Shown here one piece after another: positions 9,226 to 18,283 of a DNA stretch of 64,000 bases (position 1 is the first letter of the stretch; each line of letters begins with the position of its first letter). The translations under genes were made by a program, and so were the position numbers. The notes under the pieces were generated by a model, which was not told the origin of the DNA, searched no databases, and worked only from the letters and a program-made list of their open reading frames with translations. Source of the DNA: an uncultured Flavobacteriales bacterium (GTDB taxonomy: Bacteria > Bacteroidota > Bacteroidia > CAIKAF01); NCBI GenBank assembly GCA_903837495.1, contig CAILUT010000043.1, positions 40,586 to 104,585 on the forward strand. The letters run 5' to 3'.

Positions 9226-9393
9226 GCCGCCCGCGCCCCCGATTGAACCGGCAGGCATGCCCGTTCAGAGCTAGGGAAACCCCGGCGAGGAGGCGACGTG
9301 AGGAGCCACCGCAGACGGCGGGTTTCCCAGCTCTGAACGGGCATGGCTACAGGTGAAAGCGGGAATAGGCGCCCCGCATAATCCCCAAAAAAT
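9226..9393 (-). repeat. Interspersed structured repeat, copy B
   Basis: Inverted relative to copy A. On the minus strand it reads head (9349-9377), a long hairpin, apical loop TCCTCACGTC (9295-9304) closed by GGC/GCC, then tail (9232-9256). The hairpin arms 9257-9282 and 9320-9344 are almost perfectly complementary over about 25 bp with one bulge, the best-preserved stem in the family. The arm sequence differs from that of copy A although head and tail are nearly identical. It ends just before the rsmE promoter box. Confidence 0.8.
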
Positions 9394-9398
9394 AAGCG

Positions 9399-9406
9399 TA
9401 CTTTTG
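9399..9406 (+). promoter_or_regulatory. -7 box only 3 nt before the rsmE ATG
   Basis: TACTTTTG (TAnnTTTG) ends three bases before the ATG at 9410. If transcription starts about 3-6 nt after the box, the rsmE mRNA would be leaderless or nearly so. Confidence 0.5.
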
Positions 9407-9409
9407 GGC

Positions 9410-10135
9410 ATGCATCCGGTGTTTTTTGGGCAGGTGAATCAGGATCGGGCCGAACTTTCGCTGTCCGATAGGCAGCATGCTGGCCGTGTGCTGAGGCTAA
9501 GGGCCGGTCAGCGGATTGTGCTTTGCAATGGCCGTGGACAGGCCTGGGAAGCCGAACTGCTGCCCCAGTTTGCCCAAACCGGGGAACTGAAAATTCAGCG
9601 CGAACTGCCCCCGCAAACCCAACCCGGACTTTGGCTGGGAATTGGAATGCTGCACAAAGCCGACCGCATGGAATGGCTGGTTGAAAAAGCGGTTGAACTT
9701 GGTATTCAAGGACTTATACCACTGCGCAGCGAGCGTGCACAGGCCTACCGATTTAACCAAGAACGCCTGCAAAAAATAATGGAAGCCGGCATGAAGCAGT
9801 CGCAGCGGTTTTGGCTGCCCAAGCTGCTGCCGCCCATGAGCATTGCTGAACTTTGCCAACAGGAATGGCCTGCCCAGCGCCGCTTTGCCTATTGCAGCGA
9901 AGCCAAGCAGCAGCCTGAAGAATGGCCCGATGCGCCGGCCGAAGGCATAGGCCTGATTGGTCCGGAAGGCGATTTTAGCCCTGCCGAAATAGATTTACTG
10001 CTTGAAAATAATTTTAGGCCACTGACGCTGAGCGCGTTCAGGCTTCGCAGCGAAACTGCTGCCTTAACCATGCTCTGCAAATGGAATCAGGCCGAAGGCC
10101 TGGACCGCGTTGGCATGCAAAACCCCTTGCTATGA
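9410..10135 (+). CDS. rsmE: 16S rRNA (uracil1498-N3)-methyltransferase RsmE
   Basis: Encodes 241 residues from ATG 9410; an upstream in-frame ATG at 9353 lies inside repeat copy B and adds a non-family leader. The protein has the small N-terminal PUA-like domain ('QHAGRVLRLRAGQRI'), then the SPOUT knot: 'HKADRMEWLVEKAVELG', 'SERAQ', 'LIGPEGDFSPAEI' and 'RLRSETAAL'. It methylates N3 of U1498 of 16S rRNA with S-adenosylmethionine. The stop overlaps the dgt ATG (ATGA), so the two are translationally coupled. Confidence 0.92.
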   Translation: MHPVFFGQVNQDRAELSLSDRQHAGRVLRLRAGQRIVLCNGRGQAWEAELLPQFAQTGELKIQRELPPQTQPGLWLGIGMLHKADRMEWLVEKAVELGIQGLIPLRSERAQAYRFNQERLQKIMEAGMKQSQRFWLPKLLPPMSIAELCQQEWPAQRRFAYCSEAKQQPEEWPDAPAEGIGLIGPEGDFSPAEIDLLLENNFRPLTLSAFRLRSETAALTMLCKWNQAEGLDRVGMQNPLL

Positions 10136-11430
10136 ACCACTTTTTTAACCCGGAACGTCCCGGAAAAATGCCATCTACCTCCTCAACCCGGCAACGCATG
10201 GAATTTGAGGTGGATTACGACCGGATTGTATTTTCGAGTCCGTTTCGTTCCCTTCAAAACAAGACCCAGGTGGTTCCGCTGCCCGAACATGATTTTGTGC
10301 ATACGCGCCTGACGCACAGCTTAGAGGTGTCGAGCGTGGCGCGAAGCCTGGGCCGGCAAGCGGCCTTTGCCCTGCAGCAAAATGGAATTGAAATTGGCTC
10401 CAATCCTTCGGAATGGGGGGCCATTGCTGCGGCAGCGGCCTTGGCGCACGACATTGGCAATCCGCCTTTTGGGCATGCGGGCGAACTCGCCCTGAGCGAA
10501 TGGTTTGAGCAAAACGAATTGGCCGATTTGAGTCCAGCAGAAACAGCCGACCTGAAAAGTTTTGAAGGCAATGCGCAGGGATTCAGGCTGCTAACCCAAC
10601 GCAAGGATTTAAAACCCACCTTTGCCACCCTGGGTGCCTTTACCAAGTATCCTTGCCCTTCGTTGTTTGAGGGGCGGGATTCCCGGAAAAAAAGCCAGAA
10701 AAAATTTGGATTTTTTCAATCGGAAAAGGCGATTTTCCTAGAGATGGCCGATGCCCTTGAACTGCAACGGCATGCAGGAACAACCGAAGCCCGCTTGCGG
10801 CATCCGTTGTGCTGGCTTGTAGAAGCTGCCGATGATATTTGCTATTTAATTATTGACCTGGAAGATGCGGTGCGCATGAGTTTGGTTGGCATAAGGCAGA
10901 TGGTGGAATTGCTGGAGCCTCTGTTGCCAGAAACGGCAAGCCTGAACGAATCTTTTCAAAAAAGAAGCATCGATGAGCAAGCAGGCTTGTTGAGGGCCAT
11001 GGCCATTCGGGAGCTTATTGTTCAATTTACCGAGGCCTATGTACGCAACTTCGAGTCCTTAAAATCGGGCAGTTTGGACAGTTCTTTAGACAAACTGGTT
11101 GAAAAATCAAGTGCCTTGGCTCAGCTTTCTACTTTTTCGGCCCAGCATATTTACCAAAGCGAACGGGTACTCGAGCTGCAAGCGGCCGGGTTTGAGTTGC
11201 TGCCCAAACTAACGGGAATGTTTATGGAGGCTGTTTTAGAGCAGCGGCAGGGCCGTAAAAATGGCTCTGGAAGGTTACTGAATGTATCGCGGATGCTGCC
11301 CTTTCAGGTTCAGCCTGAAGACAGTACCTATGGTTTGGCCCGACAGGTTTTAGACTACATTTCTGGATTTTCAGACCGCAAAGCCATGGATTTATACCAA
11401 CGGATTTCGGGGATTCGGATGGGGTATTGA
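10132..11430 (+). CDS. dgt: Deoxyguanosinetriphosphate triphosphohydrolase-like protein
   Basis: Encodes 432 residues from the ATG at 10132, which overlaps the rsmE stop as ATGA; an upstream ATG at 10081 would lie deep within rsmE. HD-domain metal ligands are visible: 'HTRLTHSLEV' with H62, 'LAHDIGNPPFGHAGE' with H106-D107, and a later 'EAADDICYLIIDLEDA' aspartate. 'FSSPFRSLQNKTQV' near the start is typical of dNTP triphosphohydrolases. The enzyme splits dGTP (or other dNTPs) to nucleoside and triphosphate in the cytoplasm. Substrate choice in Bacteroidota members is not settled by sequence alone. Confidence 0.9.
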   Translation: MNHFFNPERPGKMPSTSSTRQRMEFEVDYDRIVFSSPFRSLQNKTQVVPLPEHDFVHTRLTHSLEVSSVARSLGRQAAFALQQNGIEIGSNPSEWGAIAAAAALAHDIGNPPFGHAGELALSEWFEQNELADLSPAETADLKSFEGNAQGFRLLTQRKDLKPTFATLGAFTKYPCPSLFEGRDSRKKSQKKFGFFQSEKAIFLEMADALELQRHAGTTEARLRHPLCWLVEAADDICYLIIDLEDAVRMSLVGIRQMVELLEPLLPETASLNESFQKRSIDEQAGLLRAMAIRELIVQFTEAYVRNFESLKSGSLDSSLDKLVEKSSALAQLSTFSAQHIYQSERVLELQAAGFELLPKLTGMFMEAVLEQRQGRKNGSGRLLNVSRMLPFQVQPEDSTYGLARQVLDYISGFSDRKAMDLYQRISGIRMGY

Positions 11431-11457
11431 AGATTTAATTGAACCTGTTGCTGAACA

Positions 11458-12237
11458 TCAGGGCAACACCACCGGCACCTCAGCCACTCCCAAATTAAAA
11501 TACGCATCAAAAACCAACAAGCGTAGGCGGTAATTGCCTGCTGCAGCGGCAGAGGGAATGCTGAGATTGCTCAAATTCAAAACGCCGGTAGCAGGGTCGT
11601 ACAATGAAAGGGAACTGCCCAATTGAACTGCATTGTAATCGGCAACCTCGAATTCTTCTTCGCTGCTGATGTTCTCTAAAATCAGCTCTACCCTATTTAG
11701 CTCAGAGGCTGAATTTCCGTTTGAAAGCTGGTCGCTGATGTTGGCAGATACAACAAACGGAGTGGATAAACTTGCATTTGAACTGGGAGTTTGTAAAACA
11801 ACGGTTGGTGGGATGGTATCGGTTGCATCTTTAAAAATCAATTGAAAATTGTTGGTCGTTTCATTGCCGTTTTTATCTAGACAAAAGACGGTAAAATGAT
11901 AAGGACCAGGCAGGTAGCCCATTGGAACAGGGATGTAAAAATCAATGGCATCGGCAGTTCCAGAAAGCGAACCTATAATCAGGGTATCCCATTTTTCCAG
12001 CGCGTCTTGGGGTTTTCCGTGGTTGTGCCCGTCGTGGTTGCTATGAATGTCTATTTTATATTGATTCAACGCTTCGTTGTCGGTAAAATCAATCATTACA
12101 TGAATGGAGTCTCCCATGAATTTACTGGTATAAATAGCGTCATTGGGAAATTGAATGTTGGGCGGCAAATCATCAACTCCGCAAGCAAAAAAGCCAAGAC
12201 TGAGCAGTGCTGCGTAAAGAAATCCTGAGGTTTTCAT
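11458..12237 (-). CDS. DUF4625-type lipoprotein next to TonB receptor
   Basis: Encodes 259 residues. The lipobox ends 'LGFFAC' with the lipidated Cys at residue 19. The mature part is beta-rich with an N-terminal stretch rich in His and acidic residues ('HSNHDGHNHGK'), then an Ig-like segment ('GPYHFTVFCLDKNGNET') of the DUF4625 kind, and a second Ig-like half starting near 'DTIPPTVVLQTP'. The start overlaps the stop of the TonB receptor by four bases (ATGA), so they are co-translated. The His cluster suggests metal contact, and the pair may take up a transition metal; this is inference from composition and context. It converges on dgt with 27 bp between, and no terminator is seen. Confidence 0.75.
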   Translation of the reverse strand: MKTSGFLYAALLSLGFFACGVDDLPPNIQFPNDAIYTSKFMGDSIHVMIDFTDNEALNQYKIDIHSNHDGHNHGKPQDALEKWDTLIIGSLSGTADAIDFYIPVPMGYLPGPYHFTVFCLDKNGNETTNNFQLIFKDATDTIPPTVVLQTPSSNASLSTPFVVSANISDQLSNGNSASELNRVELILENISSEEEFEVADYNAVQLGSSLSLYDPATGVLNLSNLSIPSAAAAGNYRLRLLVFDAYFNLGVAEVPVVLP

Positions 12238-14645
12238 GGTGATTTTGGTTTTGTGTGGGATTGTGTGAATGTAAAAATAGCAGAAAGTTGCAGGTTTCGG
12301 CCCGGTTCGGGAATGTTGATAAAGCGGTATCGGTTTTGGTGCACAAAATAGCGTTGATCCAGAAGGTTTTGTATTTCTAGGCTCAACCGCAATTGCAAGG
12401 TTTTATACCTTAATGTGGCACCGGCGGCCAGCCCCCCGATGGCATAGCCCGGTGTTTTTTTTTCGTTGCGGGCAATGGCCTGTTGGGGTGCTGTCAACAA
12501 AAAGGTGGCCCGCAAATAGGGGTGCTCCAGCCAACTTAAATCGGGAAAATGATGCTCCAATTCTGTTTGTAGGCTTACCGGTGGAATAAAGGGCAAAGGG
12601 TATCCATTGCTCACATTAAATCCAAAAACACCATCGGCCACGGCTTTGAGGTTCCAACGGCTGTTCCAGTGAATGTCCAACACGCATTCGGCTCCGGTTT
12701 GCAGCGCCTGAGCCTGAGCATACCGATACAGTTGACCGGCTTCTGCCAAGGGCGAAAACGAGCCAGTAGGCTCTAAAAAAATATAGCGGTCAAAATAATA
12801 GAAGAACGGCGATACCGAAAAAAGCACCTTTCGATTTTGAAATTCGTAGCTAAAATCCAATTGAATGCCCCGTTCTGAACTCAAACTGCTGTCGCCCATT
12901 TCATGCCTAAATGTTCCATGGTGAATCCCATTGGCCGCCAATTCAGGAACGGTAGGCAAGCGGTAACTGCTGCCCAAATTCCAACGAAACAAGGCCCGAT
13001 CATTGATTTCGCGGGTGAGTCCAGCCGAGGCACTCCAGTTTGCGTAGGTTCGCTGCATCCCTGAATTCATGACTAGGGTGTCTATGGCCTGTAAAGCCAT
13101 GTTGTACACCACTTGGTTGAAAGCCGAAACAGATTGAAAGGCCATATCTCCTCGTATTCCAAAATGGGCATGCCACTGCCCAGAAAAACTGCGCTTAAGC
13201 TGGGCCCATAAGCCTGCCTGCCCCGTTCTGAAGTTGGGCAGCAAATACCGAAATCCCTGAACCTGGTTTTCCTGCCATTGTCCATTGCTGCCCAAGACCC
13301 AATGCCAATTTTCGCTCGAACGCGAATACCGAACGTTGTATGAAAAGGTGCTCAACTCAAATCCATGCTCTACAAACTGATGGTCGGGATAATACACCGC
13401 ATGGGCCTCGGGGTCCGAAAACTCCTTTCGAAGGTTCCGTTGAAAACCCAAATCCGTTTCAAGCCAGGCATTGCCCAATTTTATGCGCTGATTGTAAATG
13501 AGTTTATGGTGCTGAATTTTCTGCGAAGGAAAATCAATGTCGCTGGAATTGCCATCGTCTGACAGCGTATAGGCGGTTGGAATACCATAAGCGCCTGAAA
13601 AGAATCCCATGTGCTGATCAACCAAACTGTAGGTCAAAATGGCATAACCGCTGCGCCCTGAATGTCCGATGGAACCTGAATAGTACCGGTCATTTCCGGC
13701 CGTATTTTTTAATATACCATTTTGAATGGGCAATAAAAATCCATTGTACAAAAAAGAATCGGCCGGAACCCGATAGTCTTGATAATCCTGCCGGCTGTGC
13801 CGTACAGCCATAAACCAATGGGTGTTCAGCCGAGTTTTTAACCCAAAACTCTGAGCATGCAAGCCATTTACTGTCCTGTATTGCTGTATTACCTGTGCTT
13901 CTGTAGTTGAAGGTGCAATCCAATCTGGAGGCCTAAACAGCAAAACACCCCCCACGGCATCGGAACCATAAGCCAAAACAGAAGGCCCCTTAATCAGTTC
14001 AGCATGCTCTACCGCAAATCCATCTATCTCCAATCCATGGTCCCAACCCCATTGCTGCCCCTCTTGCTTTATGCCTCGATCCACAACCGCCACCCGATTA
14101 AAACTGAATCCACGAATAATCGGTTTGGCTATTCCGGTGCCTGTTCCCATCGCATTCATGCCGGGCAAGCCGTCCAATTGCTGAATCAAGGTTTGCCCCG
14201 AATGCGATTGCAGATACTCTGTGGTGGCAAATTCAATTTTTAAGGGCGACTCCCTGCTGGGTTCATTAAAAATCCCATCTTCCAACACAAATTCCTTAAT
14301 GTGGTGTTGGGTTAAGGCCAAAACCACATCAAATACCGCTTCTTTGTCGCATTGATGCTTCAATTCCAATCGAGTTGAAGCATAGCCTGAGGCCGAAATG
14401 TGAAGGTGATATCGGCCCGGTACAACCCGCTCAAAACCAAGCCTGCCCATAGAGTCCGTTAGCCCTTGCAAATTCAATTCGTGCAATTCTATCGCCGAAT
14501 AAAAAATGGGTTTATGGGCCTCATCCCATACCCGAACTTGAAGGCCGCAGGCGTTCTGAGACCGCCCCTCTTGAACCCACAAAAGACCCAGAAAAACCAA
14601 AACATAAAGGCCCACAAAACCAGGCCCTTTTTTCACAACGCCCAT
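12234..14645 (-). CDS. TonB-dependent outer-membrane receptor
   Basis: Encodes 803 residues from the ATG at 14645; a longer reading frame to 14723 would start inside the WbqC-like gene and upstream of the promoter box, so it was rejected. Order: signal peptide (about 10-30), carboxypeptidase-regulatory-like domain (about 35-110, 'RVWDEAHKPIFYSAIELHE'), plug ('LIQQLDGLPGMNAMGTGTG', 'IIRGFSFNRVAVVDRGIKQEGQQWGWDHG'), then the 22-stranded barrel ending in 'LSAIFTFTQ'. It imports a scarce ligand using TonB energy. The ligand is unknown; the coupled His-rich lipoprotein makes a metal a reasonable guess. Confidence 0.9.
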   Translation of the reverse strand: MGVVKKGPGFVGLYVLVFLGLLWVQEGRSQNACGLQVRVWDEAHKPIFYSAIELHELNLQGLTDSMGRLGFERVVPGRYHLHISASGYASTRLELKHQCDKEAVFDVVLALTQHHIKEFVLEDGIFNEPSRESPLKIEFATTEYLQSHSGQTLIQQLDGLPGMNAMGTGTGIAKPIIRGFSFNRVAVVDRGIKQEGQQWGWDHGLEIDGFAVEHAELIKGPSVLAYGSDAVGGVLLFRPPDWIAPSTTEAQVIQQYRTVNGLHAQSFGLKTRLNTHWFMAVRHSRQDYQDYRVPADSFLYNGFLLPIQNGILKNTAGNDRYYSGSIGHSGRSGYAILTYSLVDQHMGFFSGAYGIPTAYTLSDDGNSSDIDFPSQKIQHHKLIYNQRIKLGNAWLETDLGFQRNLRKEFSDPEAHAVYYPDHQFVEHGFELSTFSYNVRYSRSSENWHWVLGSNGQWQENQVQGFRYLLPNFRTGQAGLWAQLKRSFSGQWHAHFGIRGDMAFQSVSAFNQVVYNMALQAIDTLVMNSGMQRTYANWSASAGLTREINDRALFRWNLGSSYRLPTVPELAANGIHHGTFRHEMGDSSLSSERGIQLDFSYEFQNRKVLFSVSPFFYYFDRYIFLEPTGSFSPLAEAGQLYRYAQAQALQTGAECVLDIHWNSRWNLKAVADGVFGFNVSNGYPLPFIPPVSLQTELEHHFPDLSWLEHPYLRATFLLTAPQQAIARNEKKTPGYAIGGLAAGATLRYKTLQLRLSLEIQNLLDQRYFVHQNRYRFINIPEPGRNLQLSAIFTFTQSHTKPKSP

Positions 14646-14667
14646 GTTGTCTTTTTCATTTCTTTGG

Positions 14668-14675
14668 CAAAAGTA
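14668..14675 (-). promoter_or_regulatory. -7 box of the TonB receptor operon
   Basis: Read on the minus strand, TACTTTTG lies 22 nt before the ATG at 14645, in the 44 bp gap after the WbqC-like gene. It supports the shorter start of the receptor. Confidence 0.5.
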
Positions 14676-14689
14676 CGGGAATTGCAACT

Positions 14690-15289
14690 TTATTGCAAAT
14701 AGGTTCGGGCTTCCTGCATCCAAAATCTGAATTCTGGTCCCAAATTAAACAGCAAATCAAAGGTGCTTGCCTCGGGAACAAACCCAATCTGCCCATCGTA
14801 CATTTGCCGATAGGGAATTCCTGAAGGCTTTCCTGCCGAAGAAATCAAGGGAAGATGTGCATCAAAAACCGGTTCCGATAAAAATTCAAGGCTTAAACCC
14901 AAGCGTTTTTGGGCCCAGACCAGTAAATTCTGGTTCAAGTGGCTCAGGTGCAAGGGCTGTTTGTTCCAAATGTCCATAAATTCAGGGAACAGTTCGTCGA
15001 AATAGGGTGTACGGGCGTAATTGGTAACCAAGGCCACCGGCAAATCGCGCATGGATGGCTGCCTCCAATCCAGCAGAATGGCATCAATGGTTTGCCCCTT
15101 GTTTCGTCCGCCCAGCAAACTCAAGGAATAGGATTGAGGACCTTGGGCTGTTGTTAAAATACATCGGCGTTGAGCCGATCGGTAGTCAAATAGGCCCGTT
15201 TTTAAAACGCGCACCGTTGAAAACGATTCAGCCTGAATCCACCAATCGGCAGAAGGCATAAATACGGGCAGGCTATACCCTATCTTCAT
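14690..15289 (-). CDS. WbqC family protein
   Basis: Encodes 199 residues. It begins 'KIGYSLPVFMPSADWW' and has 'LSLLGGRNKGQTI' and 'NYARTPYFDELFPEF', the pattern of WbqC-like proteins, some of which lie in polysaccharide loci. Biochemical function is unproven. The ATG directly follows the lepB stop (TAAATG), so it is the last gene of the lgt-lepB run. Nothing here points to an O-antigen locus. Confidence 0.8.
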   Translation of the reverse strand: MKIGYSLPVFMPSADWWIQAESFSTVRVLKTGLFDYRSAQRRCILTTAQGPQSYSLSLLGGRNKGQTIDAILLDWRQPSMRDLPVALVTNYARTPYFDELFPEFMDIWNKQPLHLSHLNQNLLVWAQKRLGLSLEFLSEPVFDAHLPLISSAGKPSGIPYRQMYDGQIGFVPEASTFDLLFNLGPEFRFWMQEARTYLQ

Positions 15290-16894
15290 TTAATTGGGAA
15301 GGTAGAAAAGCCGGTCGGTTCGAAGCTGCTTGAAAATATTGCCAGGCCGATCTCCATCTAAAGAAAAAACCACAATCCAAGGTGTACCCTTAATGTGGTC
15401 TTCGGGTACCGGCCCCCAGAACCGGCTGTCTAGTGAGCCGTGCCGATTGTCGCCCATGGCCCAATAGTAGTTCTGTTCAAAGGTGTACTTGCTGACTTTT
15501 TGTCCGTCAATAAACGCTGCTCCACCGCGCACGTCCAAATTCTTTTGTTCATACGCTCGAATGATTCGCTCGTACAAAATCAAATTTTCTTTCGTCAAAT
15601 CGATGCTCATTCCTTTGGCCGGGATCACAAAAGCGGACATTTGATCCACGGAATTGTTTACCGATGGATGGTTGGGCCAAATTTGGAAATTGTGTTCAGG
15701 GGCGTACACCATCTGCACTACGCTGTCTATGCTACCTAAGGTTTTTAAATAGGCTACCTGCTTTTGATTTAGATTCAATAAATAGAAACCGGCCCCATTT
15801 GAATCTGTATAGGTTCGGAATCCCATTGCATCGTCGTTTGAAAAATAGAACGACCTTAATTCGGTTTTCACCATTTCGGTTAATGCCTGTTTGGTGTACA
15901 CTTTGTGGTGGTGTACAAGCATATCTGGGTTTTCCTGTGGTTTTCCATTAATGAATATCTGGCCTTGCCGAATTTCAAATCGATCGCCCGGTCCCCCAAC
16001 GCAACGCTTTACAAAATTCTCGCGCTTGTCTATGGGCATGTGCATCACCTTATATTGCTCCAAAAAGACTTCTCTAGCCTGGCTCAACAGCAATTCAAAG
16101 TCGTTCTCTGAAAGAGTTGCAGGATCAATGCTCCTTTCTTTCAGCCCCTGCCCAGCAATCATGTAAATCTGGTCATAATAACTAAACGCTTTCAATACTG
16201 GGTCAACCACCATTGTATCGTTTACTGGAAAATTAAACACAATGATATCTCCGCTTTTAGGTGAAGTCCAACCCGGCAAACGCCAATCAGGCCCTTTCCA
16301 CCATTCCAAAAACGAAGGGGTTGTGGCAGTAAATGGCAAGGAATTATGAACGAAGGGAAAGGTTAGCGGAGTTAAAGGTACCTGCGCCCCATAGGACATT
16401 TTACTCACCACCAGAAAATCTCCGGTCATCATCTCGTCTTCCATCGATGCCGACGGTATGCGAAATGGCTCGGCTAGGTAGGTTTTAATTATGGTGGCCA
16501 CCACCACGGCAAACAAGATGCTTTCCACCCAATCTCGCACGGTATTTGGCATTCGAAGGGGCTGATTGGCTGATCCAAAATAGGCTTCTTTTTTCGCAAC
16601 CTGAGGAATGTAATAAGGATACAACAGGCAGTATTTCCATAACCGTTGGGTATCAAATATCCCAAAACTCCGAAAAAATGCCACCGCGTAAGCGAAGAAC
16701 ACGATCAGGTTTAGGCCTGGAGCCAACAAGCCTATGGACCAATACCAAGGCCGCCCTACCCGTTTGCTGAGTAAAACGTAATTGTACATCGGAACAAAGG
16801 CCTTCCAGCCTCCGTCGCCGGTTTTATTGAACATCAAATAAAGCCCGTAATGAACAGGAATGAGTGTTAGGGCAAAAAAGCTGAAAAATCCCAT
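15290..16894 (-). CDS. lepB: Signal peptidase I with extra N-terminal membrane domain
   Basis: Encodes 534 residues. Residues 1-105 are a DUF5684-like membrane module ('WKAFVPMYNYVLLSKRVGRPWYW'), then a membrane segment (about 122-140) and the S26 peptidase. The catalytic Ser is S150 in 'RIPSASM', the general base is K296 in 'FVKRCVGGPGD', and 'YWAMGDNRHGSLDSRFWGPV' forms the conserved late box. It removes signal peptides at the outer face of the inner membrane. A long insertion between Ser and Lys (about 185-290) makes it much larger than E. coli LepB (324). It is immediately followed by the WbqC-like gene and preceded by the NfeD-like gene. Confidence 0.92.
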   Translation of the reverse strand: MGFFSFFALTLIPVHYGLYLMFNKTGDGGWKAFVPMYNYVLLSKRVGRPWYWSIGLLAPGLNLIVFFAYAVAFFRSFGIFDTQRLWKYCLLYPYYIPQVAKKEAYFGSANQPLRMPNTVRDWVESILFAVVVATIIKTYLAEPFRIPSASMEDEMMTGDFLVVSKMSYGAQVPLTPLTFPFVHNSLPFTATTPSFLEWWKGPDWRLPGWTSPKSGDIIVFNFPVNDTMVVDPVLKAFSYYDQIYMIAGQGLKERSIDPATLSENDFELLLSQAREVFLEQYKVMHMPIDKRENFVKRCVGGPGDRFEIRQGQIFINGKPQENPDMLVHHHKVYTKQALTEMVKTELRSFYFSNDDAMGFRTYTDSNGAGFYLLNLNQKQVAYLKTLGSIDSVVQMVYAPEHNFQIWPNHPSVNNSVDQMSAFVIPAKGMSIDLTKENLILYERIIRAYEQKNLDVRGGAAFIDGQKVSKYTFEQNYYWAMGDNRHGSLDSRFWGPVPEDHIKGTPWIVVFSLDGDRPGNIFKQLRTDRLFYLPN

Positions 16895-16915
16895 AGTGCT
16901 AAAATTAGGCGCAAG

Positions 16916-18283
16916 TTACGTGTCTGCTTTGACAGCCGATGCGGGTTTAACCAATAAAATGTTGTTTTCGTATTGAACAACCTCAACGGAATGTCCCCGT
17001 TCTATCCAACCGCTCAACGAATGGGCCTCCCATTCCTTTCCGTCAATTTCAATCGTTCCGCCAGGGCGCAGCGGCCCAAGGGTTTTACCTGCTCGGCCAA
17101 TCAAGTCTAGGTCCACCGGATTTGAACTGCGAAACCCAGCCTGGCTTTTAAGTTCCGTCTCAACCGAAACCCTTCTGAAAAAGGTTGATTGGGGAAGGAA
17201 TTTTAAGGCCAGCAACGCTAGGGCTAAACTGCCCGACAAAGCCAGCACCAACACCCACAAGGAGCGAATCAAGCCGTTGGGCTCTGGAGCCGAAATTCCC
17301 CAACCCGGCTCGGCCGGCAGGTTTGCCGTGATGGATAAAACAAGCGAAACAAGCATCAGCAAACCACCTGCAATTCCAGCGATGCCAAAACCGGGAATGA
17401 CAAAAATTTCAAGCCCCAACAACAACAAACCCACCACAAACAAAAGAATCTCCCAATACATGGCCATGCCTTCCAAATAATTGGGAATAAAAAACAACAA
17501 GGCCGCAATCAAGGCCGCCAACCCAGGCAACCCTACTCCAGGAGATTGCAACTCGAAAAATATTCCCAACAAAATAATCGAGAGCAATATCCCGCTCACT
17601 TCAGGCCGCAAAAAAAACAAAACCAAACTCCTTGCCCCCCCTGAATCAAACTCCTTTTGTTCGCTGTTTTCTAAGCCTTGCGCCCGAAGTAATTCCTGTA
17701 AACTGGAATAAGTCCCATCGCTAAAACCTAGGTTCAACGCCTCCGAAGAGGTTAAACTAACCACCTTTCCTGAATCATTTACACCCGGAACCACCACCGA
17801 CCCATCAACCATGGCTTCGGCTATGCTGGGATTTCGGCCGCGTTGCAAGGCCGTTTCCCGCATTTTAGCCCGCATAAAAGACTGGTACTTTTCATCTACT
17901 TTTTCGCCGTCCGAGCCCACAACCGTAGCGGCTCCCATGGTAGCACCGGGCTTCATAAAAATTTTTGTGCAAGCAATCGAAATGAAGGCGCCTGCCGAAG
18001 CGGCATTGTTTTCTATATAAACCCAAACGGGAATGGGTGAATTCAACAGGGCTGTACGGATGTCGTCGGCGGCATCTACCGCCCCGCCATAGGTATCCAT
18101 TTCAATAAGAATCAAATCCGCTTCCCATTCTTTGGCTTCTTCCAATCCGTCCAATACAATTTTACGAACCGGAGCCGCAATCTCTTGTTTAATGGGAAAG
18201 CGGTATATGCGTTGGTAAGCCTGGGCCGGCAAATCCAGCAGGCCCAACACCCCATACAACAGAAATAAAACAAGATTACGCAT
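16916..18283 (-). CDS. NfeD family membrane serine protease-like protein
   Basis: Encodes 455 residues: signal peptide (1-22), a ClpP-like domain (about 35-215) with 'NAASAGAFI' placing the nucleophile at S96 and a candidate base K140 in 'RAKMRE', then four or five membrane segments (about 225-365), and a C-terminal NfeD OB-fold ('LIGRAGKTLGPLRPGGTIEIDGKEWEA'). NfeD1b proteins are linked to membrane protein quality control with stomatin partners, but no stomatin gene is next to it here. The start overlaps the inositol-monophosphatase-like gene by eight bases, so it lies in the lgt operon. Confidence 0.88.
   Translation of the reverse strand: MRNLVLFLLYGVLGLLDLPAQAYQRIYRFPIKQEIAAPVRKIVLDGLEEAKEWEADLILIEMDTYGGAVDAADDIRTALLNSPIPVWVYIENNAASAGAFISIACTKIFMKPGATMGAATVVGSDGEKVDEKYQSFMRAKMRETALQRGRNPSIAEAMVDGSVVVPGVNDSGKVVSLTSSEALNLGFSDGTYSSLQELLRAQGLENSEQKEFDSGGARSLVLFFLRPEVSGILLSIILLGIFFELQSPGVGLPGLAALIAALLFFIPNYLEGMAMYWEILLFVVGLLLLGLEIFVIPGFGIAGIAGGLLMLVSLVLSITANLPAEPGWGISAPEPNGLIRSLWVLVLALSGSLALALLALKFLPQSTFFRRVSVETELKSQAGFRSSNPVDLDLIGRAGKTLGPLRPGGTIEIDGKEWEAHSLSGWIERGHSVEVVQYENNILLVKPASAVKADT

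Noticed and set aside
9353..9409. Longer N-terminus for rsmE
   Set aside because: It comes from repeat copy B and lies upstream of the promoter box; the family begins at the ATG at 9410.
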